Positions 1 through 5,734 of a stretch of 5,734 bases of DNA are shown here, one piece after another. The notes beneath the pieces were generated by a model that was given only the letters and a program-made list of their open reading frames with translations, did not search any database and had not been told where the DNA came from. The position numbers were made by a program, and so were the translations under genes. The stretch's first letter is position 1. Each line of letters opens with the position of its first letter. Source of the stretch: Owenweeksia sp. TMED14 (GTDB lineage Bacteria > Bacteroidota > Bacteroidia > Flavobacteriales > Schleiferiaceae); NCBI GenBank assembly GCA_002167805.1, contig NHBT01000014.1, forward strand, positions 53,187-58,920, in the 5' to 3' direction.

Positions 1-1569
1 AAAAAATATATGAATATTTGGGTTGTCCGAAGTATTAATATTCCTGGATCATCTCTTGGGCCTGGTTCCATTATAAGAGGATATTCAGCATTCCCCTATA
101 ACAATATTCCAGCGACAGATGATGGCATTGTAATCAGGCACGCAAACTTTGGAAGTATAGGAACCTCTCAAGGAAGTCGATTTCGAACTCTTACTCATGA
201 AGTTGGTCATTTTTTAAATTTGAAACACACATTTCAAAATGGATGCTCGGGGGGTGATAATTGTCCTGATACTCCTCCAGTTGCAAATTCAAATACCGGC
301 TGTAATATTAATCAAAATTCATGCACATTTGAAAACCCAGACCTACCCGATATGGTTGAAAATTATATGGATTACACAGATGATAATTGCAGAAACACTT
401 TCACACTCAATCAAAAACAAAGGGCTAAAGCAGTCCTTAACATTTCCTACTTAAGAGGTAATTTAACTACTGCATCTAATCATATTATTACTGGAATCAG
501 TCCTTCAGCATCCATTAATTGTATTCCAGTTGCAGACTTCACGGTGAGTAAACAATTGATCTGTTCTGGAGAACAAATCCAAATAACTGAAAATTGTTCA
601 TTTGGGATCACCCCTAGCTTTCATTACACAATCTCCGATCAGAACAATGCAAATCAACAGCATATTGTAAATGGGAGCCCATTAATAACATTAAATAACC
701 CCGGAGTATATGATGTTAAATTAGAAATACAAAACTCATATGGTCAAAGCACAAAACAATATTCTAAACTCATAACAGTTAGACCCAATGGCGGCATCTC
801 TTATTCTCCATTTTTTTCTGCGACAATGGAAAAGCCTATACCCAACGAAATCTGGGCGAGAATGGATAATGGTGATAATATAAAATGGGAACGAACATCT
901 CAAGCATCTAAACAGGGTCTGTATTCCTATTACTTGGAGAACTTTAATATTCCTGCTGGCGTTGATGGAGACGCACTTGTTGCGGGACCCATTAAATTAA
1001 ATAACCCGAATACACTCCAATTAAAGTTTAATCATGCATTTGCAAGAAAACAATCAAACAATAGTGATAAGTTAAAAATATATACCAGCACAGATTGCGG
1101 GAAAAATTGGATTTTAAGAAAAGTGCTACCAACGTTTCAATTAGGTATTTCAAATTTATATCCAAACAGCATTTATGTTCCATCAAGTAACGATTGGATG
1201 GAGACTACTATAAATTTGAATAGTCTTATTTCAGAAAATTCATTAATGATTAAGATTGAAATGTTTAGTGGAGGAGGTAATAATGTATATATTGATAATT
1301 TGAATCTTAGTTATTCCATAAATAAGACTGAATTATTGCCTAAACGGGTTGTTCAAGTTTACCCAAGTCCCAGTAATAATAACGCAATAATTAAGACAAA
1401 TAATCCCGGAAAAATTTTAATTTTAAATGCTATTGGGGAAATAATATATAGCTATGACAGCAAAACTGAGCCAATTATAATTGATGAATTATCTAATGGT
1501 TTGCATTATGTTATTTTCACGGACAACAATGGAGGGAAATATAGAGTTAAATGGGTTAATACAAATTAA
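1..1569 (+). CDS. Secreted M43 (pappalysin-like) zinc metalloprotease with T9SS sorting domain, 5' partial
   Basis: The frame is open from base 1 (K-K-Y before the Met at 10), and the family normally has a Y-L-N-I-W-V strand here. The Met at 10 is therefore internal, and the signal peptide, propeptide and N-terminal catalytic part lie outside the window. Numbering from that Met, the zinc site HEVGHFLNLKH is at residues 63-73 (HExxHxxxxxH; Glu64 is the catalytic base). The Met-turn ENYMDY is at 117-122. Between them lies the Cys-containing GGDNCPDTPP segment typical of M43B proteases. A PKD-like beta-sandwich follows (about 172-258), then a jelly-roll or MAM-like domain (about 265-435) with the motif NVYIDNLNLS. 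The end (about 443-519) is a type A T9SS sorting domain: VYPSPS, then GLHYVIFTDNNG and a KWVNTN terminus. Known of the family: such proteins cross the inner membrane by Sec and the outer membrane by T9SS. The natural substrate cannot be told. It converges on the glycosyltransferase gene with zero spacing. Confidence 0.9.
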   Translation, partial: KKYMNIWVVRSINIPGSSLGPGSIIRGYSAFPYNNIPATDDGIVIRHANFGSIGTSQGSRFRTLTHEVGHFLNLKHTFQNGCSGGDNCPDTPPVANSNTGCNINQNSCTFENPDLPDMVENYMDYTDDNCRNTFTLNQKQRAKAVLNISYLRGNLTTASNHIITGISPSASINCIPVADFTVSKQLICSGEQIQITENCSFGITPSFHYTISDQNNANQQHIVNGSPLITLNNPGVYDVKLEIQNSYGQSTKQYSKLITVRPNGGISYSPFFSATMEKPIPNEIWARMDNGDNIKWERTSQASKQGLYSYYLENFNIPAGVDGDALVAGPIKLNNPNTLQLKFNHAFARKQSNNSDKLKIYTSTDCGKNWILRKVLPTFQLGISNLYPNSIYVPSSNDWMETTINLNSLISENSLMIKIEMFSGGGNNVYIDNLNLSYSINKTELLPKRVVQVYPSPSNNNAIIKTNNPGKILILNAIGEIIYSYDSKTEPIIIDELSNGLHYVIFTDNNGGKYRVKWVNTN

Positions 1570-3102
1570 CTAAGGCTCTGAGTCTTTCCTCACAAACTCT
1601 AATAAATAAGTATCTGGATTGGGTAATTGCATGATTAAATTAAATCGTTGAGGAAATTCCTCAATTGCAGGCATTAAGTATCTCCCTACAGAAGAATAGC
1701 CAAGCTGATCAATAATAACATGAGTAATGCCCAAATCTTCTAGACGGTGAATAAATTTTTCTGTCTCAATTATTGATGGGATCCTGGAGCTTTTTGTGGA
1801 GGAGTAGAGGTAAAACAAAGACGGCTTAACAGTGCAAACAATGGAATTTTCAGGGATACTTGATTTAACATATCTACTCATATTAAAATAGTTAGAATAT
1901 TCAAGAGGCAAATTAGATTTACTTTCCGATCTCATTATCGCTAATTGAGTTAATGGAAGAAAACAGACTAACATTATTAAATAGCTAGAATTCATGCGAA
2001 TTTGACCTAGATATTTTCTTTGAATAAAATTCATTGAATTACTTAGTCCGACTACCATAGCCAAAAACAAAAAAGGCATCAGCGGGAGCATAAATCTAAC
2101 ACCAAACCAAACCGATGGCCATAAAAGCAAAATTGAAACAGAGGAAGTTAAATACCCCAGCCACATCATTCTAAGCCTAGGCATTTTTATAGTACCAATA
2201 AAAATAAAAAAGATCAATATAAGGCCATAAATAAAATAACCCTTAGGTTCCTCTGAACTGTATACAATATCAAAATTTGGAAACAATCCATTAGGTATTT
2301 CCTGATTCACATACCTAAAAAGGTTATTGGAAATTCTATCTAACCAACCAGAAAAATTTAACAAACCTTCCTCAGGTCGGTAGGGATTAACTTGAACTAT
2401 TTGTGTTAAATAAGAATTTCCTCCAAGTTTTACACCTCTATAAAACCATGGAACAGATAAGCCCAAAAAGCTTAAAACAAAAACGAACGCCCCAGACCAT
2501 TTTTTTTCAAAAATCATAAACAAACAAACCCCAATGATAAGGGCTATCCCTGCAGTTCTTATATGATAAGATATAGCGCATAAAACAATCATAAACCAAA
2601 ACCATTTCGACCTCCAAAAAAGATTACCCTGATCATTCCATTTTATTAAACAAGTCAGAGATGAAAGCGAAAAAAATAAAAATGGAATTTCGCTCATCAA
2701 TATCATTGAAGATCTTAGTATGTGGGCATTAATAATTGTAAAAATTATAGCTAAAACGGAAAGGCTTTTGCTAACTGCCATTCTCTCAAAAATCCTTTGA
2801 AGCATTAATAGAGAGAAGAAAAAAAATAATCCATTGATGATTTTCAAAAAAACAAAATCATCAGAAAAATTCATAAATACTGAAAGTATTATTGGGTATC
2901 CTGGAGGGAAATGATTCGCAGGGTTCGCATTTGGTAGATGTATATCCGTGTAACCCAAACCACTACTAATTGACTTACCCAGAATATAGTATCCCGCATT
3001 ATCTCCACCTACATCGATTTTTGTATCAAAAACAGCGATATAGATAACCAGAAACCCTAGTAGAATCCATATATCTGATATTTTAAAAAGGTTTTTGATC
3101 AT
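1570..3102 (-). CDS. Multi-pass membrane glycosyltransferase, GT39/ArnT-like (PMT family)
   Basis: This 510-residue integral membrane protein has about 10-12 hydrophobic segments, for example near residues 10-26, 86-103, 112-128, 133-151, 168-178, 183-199, 204-220, 288-304, 312-330, 335-355 and 372-390. It fits the GT-C fold of lipid-phosphate-sugar transferases. The first periplasmic loop carries GGDNAGYY (32-39), with Asp34 the likely acidic catalytic residue. HFPPGYP (64-70) and LMSEIPF (135-141) follow, both recurrent in GT39/ArnT-like proteins. RFMLPLMPF (336-344) lies in a late helix. The C-terminal soluble part (about 403-505) has VKPSLFYLYSS and GITHVIIDQLGYS, a pattern seen in many bacterial proteins annotated as family 39. 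By family, it would move a sugar from a polyprenyl-phosphate donor to a protein, lipid or glycan on the periplasmic face; donor and acceptor are unknown. The ATG at 3100-3102 precedes a normal cytosolic stub (MIKNLFK), with no Shine-Dalgarno sequence. It is divergent from cysC, so the two may share control. Confidence 0.8.
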   Translation of the reverse strand: MIKNLFKISDIWILLGFLVIYIAVFDTKIDVGGDNAGYYILGKSISSGLGYTDIHLPNANPANHFPPGYPIILSVFMNFSDDFVFLKIINGLFFFFSLLMLQRIFERMAVSKSLSVLAIIFTIINAHILRSSMILMSEIPFLFFSLSSLTCLIKWNDQGNLFWRSKWFWFMIVLCAISYHIRTAGIALIIGVCLFMIFEKKWSGAFVFVLSFLGLSVPWFYRGVKLGGNSYLTQIVQVNPYRPEEGLLNFSGWLDRISNNLFRYVNQEIPNGLFPNFDIVYSSEEPKGYFIYGLILIFFIFIGTIKMPRLRMMWLGYLTSSVSILLLWPSVWFGVRFMLPLMPFLFLAMVVGLSNSMNFIQRKYLGQIRMNSSYLIMLVCFLPLTQLAIMRSESKSNLPLEYSNYFNMSRYVKSSIPENSIVCTVKPSLFYLYSSTKSSRIPSIIETEKFIHRLEDLGITHVIIDQLGYSSVGRYLMPAIEEFPQRFNLIMQLPNPDTYLLEFVRKDSEP

Positions 3103-3159
3103 AATGTGAAATTAGCCGTTTTTTCTCACGTTCCAAGATTATAAAGTGATTAAAAAAGT

Positions 3160-3167
3160 AAAATATA
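3160..3167 (-). promoter_or_regulatory. Possible -7 element for the glycosyltransferase gene
   Basis: Read on the minus strand, this is TATATTTT, one base from the Bacteroidota -7 consensus TAnnTTTG. It sits at the outer edge of the palindrome, as a mirror of the better element on the plus side. It would give a leader of roughly 50 nt before the ATG at 3102. A second minus-strand near match, TAATCTTG (3134-3141), is closer to the gene, so the true start of transcription is unclear. In DNA this AT-rich, such matches can arise by chance. Confidence 0.25.
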
Positions 3168-3203
3168 TTAAATCCTACTAATTTAGTAGGATTTAATATA
3201 TTT
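3161..3203. repeat. 43-nt near-perfect palindrome between divergent genes, candidate operator
   Basis: The left arm at 3161-3180 and the right arm at 3184-3203 are exact reverse complements over 20 bases. The 3-nt centre ATT also pairs at its ends, leaving only T3182 unpaired. The core is ATCCTACTA / TAGTAGGAT, flanked by AT-rich arms. Pairing stops exactly at 3160/3204 (A against G). The element lies between the glycosyltransferase start (3102) and the cysC start (3244), and its right edge overlaps the candidate cysC -7 element. The best reading is a binding site for a dimeric regulator of the divergent genes. A stable RNA hairpin or a small dispersed repeat is also possible. It is not a terminator for either neighbour, since both genes are transcribed away from it. 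Confidence 0.75.
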
Positions 3204-3204
3204 G
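3197..3204 (+). promoter_or_regulatory. Candidate Bacteroidota -7 promoter element for the cysCDN operon
   Basis: TATATTTG matches the Bacteroidota sigma-A -7 consensus TAnnTTTG at every fixed base. Transcription would start near 3210, giving a leader of about 30 nt before the cysC ATG. No clear TTTG -33 element is seen at the usual spacing of about 19-20 bases upstream, where the palindrome core lies. A regulator could therefore either block polymerase or replace the missing upstream contact. This is inference from the consensus alone. Confidence 0.45.
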
Positions 3205-3243
3205 CAACCCCTCAGAGATAATAGCTTAATTGATTATTAAATA

Positions 3244-3834
3244 ATGAATCAGAATATTTTTAAACAGAATTATAAAATTAATAGACTCGATAGAGAGAAA
3301 TTATTGGATCAAAAAGGATTGGTTTTATGGTTCACCGGTTTAAGTGGAAGCGGAAAAAGCACTTTGGCAAATTCCGTAGAAATTTTTCTTCATAAAAAGA
3401 AAAAACATACGTTATTACTTGATGGAGACAACCTAAGACATGGACTCAGCAACGATTTAACTTTTAGTCCCGAAGATCGAAAAGAAAATATCAGAAGAGT
3501 TTCTCATGTAGCAAATCTCGTGGCTGACTCCGGACTTATTGTTCTTTCGGCATTTGTGAGTCCTTTTAAATCTGATAGAGAAGAAGCTTCTCGAATAATA
3601 GGTAAAAATAGATTTATCGAAATCTATGTCGAATGTCCACTGAGCGTATGCGAGTCCCGTGATATCAAAGGATTATATTTAAAAGCCCGAGAAGGAATTA
3701 TTTCAGATTTTACCGGAGTGACGTCTCCATTTGAAACTCCAGAATTCCCATCAATTACTGTGAATACTGAAACCACTAATATTGAGAATTGTACCAAAAA
3801 AATTATATCATATTTATCAAAAAATCATGCTTAA
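3244..3834 (+). CDS. cysC: Adenylylsulfate (APS) kinase
   Basis: CysC transfers the gamma-phosphate of ATP to the 3'-hydroxyl of APS, making PAPS, in the cytosol. The 196-residue length is normal for a stand-alone APS kinase. The Walker A loop GLSGSGKS is at residues 32-39. The APS-binding segment DGDNLRHGL (60-68) is followed by FSPEDRKENIRR (74-85). SPFK at 106-109 occupies the position of the phospho-serine motif, where many homologues have SPFR or SPYR. The lid KGLYLKAR (142-149) and FTGVTSPFETPE (156-167) complete the family signature. The start at 3244 gives the usual extension Y-K-I-N-R-x-D-R-E-K before the first strand; no Shine-Dalgarno sequence is seen, as is normal for the phylum. 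It is first in the operon and its last 8 nt overlap the start of cysD, which suggests translational coupling. It is not fused to CysN, unlike the CysNC form found in some bacteria. Confidence 0.96.
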   Translation: MNQNIFKQNYKINRLDREKLLDQKGLVLWFTGLSGSGKSTLANSVEIFLHKKKKHTLLLDGDNLRHGLSNDLTFSPEDRKENIRRVSHVANLVADSGLIVLSAFVSPFKSDREEASRIIGKNRFIEIYVECPLSVCESRDIKGLYLKAREGIISDFTGVTSPFETPEFPSITVNTETTNIENCTKKIISYLSKNHA

Positions 3835-4721
3835 CCACCTTGACGAATTAGAATCAGAAGCAATTTATGTAATTAGAGAGGTATATGCTCAATTTGAAAA
3901 CCCAGGGATTCTTTTTTCTGGGGGCAAGGACTCTATTGTAATGAGTCATTTAGCTAAAAAGGCATTCTTTCCAGCCAATATACCTTTCCCACTGGTTCAT
4001 ATTGATACTGGACACAACTTCCCAGAAGCAATTAAATTCCGAGACGCATTCGTTAAAAAAATGAATACACAATTAATTATTGGACTAGTTCAAGATTCGA
4101 TCAATAAAGGAAGTGTAAAAGAAGAATTAGGGTCCATGGGAAATAGAAACCGTCTTCAAACAACAACCCTACTTGAAACAATAGAACTAAATAAGTTTGA
4201 CTGTTTAATGGGTGGAGCACGAAGAGATGAAGAAAAAGCACGAGCGAAAGAACGGTTTTTCAGTCATCGAGATGATTTTGGGCAGTGGGATCCAAAAAAT
4301 CAAAGACCTGAACTCTGGAATCTCTTCAATGGAAAAAAATTGCAAGGAGAGCATTTTAGAGTTTTCCCAATTTCTAATTGGACCGAAATGGATATATGGC
4401 ATTATATCCGACGTGAAAAAATTGAATTACCGGAACTTTATTTTGCAAAAAAAAAGAAAAGTGATTTGGCGCAACGACTCTTGGTTGCCCGTTAGTTCAT
4501 TTATCAACTTAAAATCCACAGAGGTCCCTCAGGAAAAAATGGTGAGATTCCGAACTCTGGGAGACATCACAATTACTGGTGGAATAGAGTCAGAGGCAAC
4601 AAAACTTAATGATGTTATACACGAAATAGAAACATCAAGACATACCGAGCGTGGAAATCGAGAGGATGATAAGCGCAGCGAAAACTCTATGGAGGAGAGA
4701 AAAAAAGAAGGGTATTTTTAA
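3827..4721 (+). pseudogene. cysD: Sulfate adenylyltransferase subunit 2 (small subunit), interrupted by a frameshift
   Basis: CysD is the PP-loop subunit of ATP sulfurylase, which with CysN makes APS from sulfate and ATP. The start at 3827 (MLNHLDELESEAIYVIREV) fits the family's conserved N-terminus and overlaps the cysC stop by 8 nt; an in-frame ATG at 3782 would add 15 residues unlike the family. Visible motifs are SGGKDS at 31-36, DTGHNFPE at 60-67, GGARRDEEKARAKER at 129-143 and WTEMDIWHYI at 185-194. After LYFA (204-207) the first frame runs into a wrong tail and stops at 4493-4495 (222 aa). The missing C-terminus continues in the next frame: KKRKVIWRNDSWLP, KMVRFRTLGD, TERGNREDDKRSE, and the family-typical end MEERKKEGYF, with TAA at 4719-4721. 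Dropping one A from the A9 tract at 4447-4455 restores a normal 297-residue protein. Both halves look under selection, so a sequencing error, a very recent mutation or slippage rescue are all more likely than an old pseudogene. Confidence 0.93.
4447..4460 (+). other. A9-G-A4 homopolymer at the cysD frame break
   Basis: Nine As (4447-4455), one G and four As follow the codon position of LYFA in cysD. With eight As the reading would be A-K-K-R-K-V, as homologues lead one to expect. With nine, the frame is lost. Runs of nine or more As are known sites of RNA polymerase slippage and of homopolymer sequencing errors; the sequence alone does not separate these. Confidence 0.85.
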
Positions 4722-4754
4722 ATTTAATATCAATAAAAACTTCACATATCAATT

Positions 4755-5734
4755 ATGAATTTATTAAGATTTACTACTGCTGGATCAGTAGATGATGGAA
4801 AATCAACACTTATAGGTCGTCTCCTTTTCGACTCAAAAAGTGTATTTATTGATCAAATGGAATCTGTGGAAAAAACTAGCCACCGTAAAGGCTTAGATAC
4901 AATTGATTTCAGCTTATTGACTGATGGCTTGAAAGATGAAAGAGAGCAGGGAATTACAATTGATGTTGCATACCGATATTTTTCAACTCCGAAAAGAAAA
5001 TTCATTATAGCTGATACACCTGGCCATATTCAATACACTAGAAATATGGTCACCGGGGCTTCAACGGCAGATGCTGCGCTAATAATTATCGATGCTCGTC
5101 ATGGAGTAGTTGAACAAACAAGAAGACATAGTTTTATTGCAGGGCTTCTGGGTATACCTTCACTACTGGTATGTATCAATAAAATGGACTTAGTTGACTT
5201 TGAAAAAAAGATATTTGATAACGTTGTTTCCGACTTTAAAAAGATTATGGATTCATCAAATATAGAATCAGTTAATTTTATACCAATATCAGCGCTTTTA
5301 GGAGATAATGTTGTTGAAAAAAGTGAAAATATGTCCTGGTATAAAGGGCACACACTACTTAACCATTTAGAAACCATCGAAATTGATGATTCAAGGTATT
5401 TACAAGAATTCCGAATGCCCATTCAATCAGTAATAAGACCGCATTTAGACAAATACCATGATTACAGAGGTTATAGTGGAAGGGTCTCCTCAGGCACAAT
5501 TTCTCAAGGTGACACAATAGTAGCTCTTCCATCACAAAATTCAAGTACAGTTAAATCAATTTATTGTGGAGATGTTTTAATAAATAAGGCTTACTATGGC
5601 CAAAGTATAGCTATCGAACTAAATGATGACATAGATATAAGTCGAGGAGACACCCTTGCGAATAAAAATTCACTAAACATTGAAACCATTTTTGATGCAA
5701 CGATTTGTTGGCTAGATAATGAAAGACAAAGGCA
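4755..5734 (+). CDS. cysN: Sulfate adenylyltransferase subunit 1 (GTPase subunit), 3' partial
   Basis: CysN is the EF-Tu-like GTPase of ATP sulfurylase; it couples GTP hydrolysis to APS formation by CysD. From the ATG at 4755 the frame stays open to the window end, showing 326 residues. All G motifs are present: GSVDDGKST at 10-18 (G1), GITID at 66-70 (G2, Thr68), DTPGH at 87-91 (G3), NKMD at 142-145 (G4) and SAL at 179-181 (G5). IQYTRNMVTGAS (92-103) is characteristic of CysN rather than of translation factors. The second, beta-barrel domain begins near residue 217 (FRMPIQSVIRP) and includes GYSGRVSSGTISQGD (239-253). Stand-alone CysN proteins are usually a little over 400 residues, so roughly the last quarter is missing. 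Because a separate cysC lies upstream, a C-terminal APS kinase fusion is unlikely but cannot be excluded. It follows cysD after 33 nt with no terminator or promoter evident, so it should be in the same transcript. Confidence 0.96.
   Translation, partial: MNLLRFTTAGSVDDGKSTLIGRLLFDSKSVFIDQMESVEKTSHRKGLDTIDFSLLTDGLKDEREQGITIDVAYRYFSTPKRKFIIADTPGHIQYTRNMVTGASTADAALIIIDARHGVVEQTRRHSFIAGLLGIPSLLVCINKMDLVDFEKKIFDNVVSDFKKIMDSSNIESVNFIPISALLGDNVVEKSENMSWYKGHTLLNHLETIEIDDSRYLQEFRMPIQSVIRPHLDKYHDYRGYSGRVSSGTISQGDTIVALPSQNSSTVKSIYCGDVLINKAYYGQSIAIELNDDIDISRGDTLANKNSLNIETIFDATICWLDNERQR

Noticed and set aside
239..454. A 71-codon plus-strand open frame inside the metalloprotease gene
   Set aside because: It overlaps the zinc-site and Met-turn region in another frame, has no recognisable features, and the host gene is clearly the real one.
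3161..3203. The palindrome as a rho-independent terminator
   Set aside because: Both flanking genes start on either side of it and are transcribed away from it, and the stem is mostly A/T without a GC-rich base.
4205..4402. A 65-codon minus-strand open frame opposite cysD
   Set aside because: It is antisense to strongly conserved CysD motifs and its translation resembles no family.
4450..4456. An A-AAA-AAG heptamer in the right phase for dnaX-type -1 ribosomal frameshifting in cysD
   Set aside because: A -1 shift here would read GAA-AAG-TGA and stop at 4462-4464. The conserved C-terminal half needs a +1 (or -2) shift, so this classical signal cannot restore CysD.
4212..4721. A separate 169-codon plus-strand gene starting at the ATG at 4212
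   Set aside because: Its first part is an out-of-frame reading of cysD. Only the part after about 4449 is family-like, and that is the displaced CysD C-terminus, not an independent gene.
4722..4754. A promoter or terminator in the cysD-cysN gap
   Set aside because: The 33 bases hold no hairpin and no TAnnTTTG match. The genes form one enzyme and are most likely cotranscribed.
5099..5544. Two minus-strand open frames (5099-5422 and 5359-5544) opposite cysN
   Set aside because: They overlap each other and the conserved CysN GTPase and beta-barrel regions, and their low-complexity translations show no domain.

Overview
The window looks like chromosomal DNA from a member of the Bacteroidota, possibly a Flavobacteriia or Saprospiria relative, though the genus cannot be read from it. 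Three things support this. The DNA is AT-rich. The first gene encodes a secreted M43-type metalloprotease ending in a type IX secretion (T9SS) C-terminal sorting domain, a system essentially confined to this phylum. The starts lack Shine-Dalgarno sequences, and a TAnnTTTG promoter element of the Bacteroidota type lies before cysC.

Layout. (1) Positions 1-1569, plus strand: the C-terminal part of a secreted pappalysin-like metalloprotease, cut at its 5' end by the window edge. (2) Positions 1570-3102, minus strand: a complete multi-pass membrane glycosyltransferase of the GT39/ArnT/PMT type. It converges on the protease with no base between the two stop codons. (3) Positions 3103-3243: a divergent intergenic region of 141 bases with a near-perfect 43-nt palindrome and candidate promoter elements. 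(4) Positions 3244 to the window end, plus strand: a sulfate-activation operon cysC-cysD-cysN. cysC and cysD overlap by 8 nt and cysN follows after 33 nt. cysN runs off the 3' edge after 326 codons.

CysD and CysN together form ATP sulfurylase (sulfate + ATP to APS, driven by GTP hydrolysis), and CysC phosphorylates APS to PAPS. No APS/PAPS reductase is visible here, so the product could feed either cysteine synthesis or sulfotransferases.

The two observations most worth following are these. cysD is broken by a one-base frameshift in an A9 tract at 4447-4455, with both halves otherwise fully conserved, which suggests a sequencing error, a recent mutation or transcriptional slippage. The 43-nt palindrome overlaps the probable cysC promoter and is a strong candidate operator. 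I found no wholly new system. The genes are of known families, and the unusual features are regulatory or decoding in nature.
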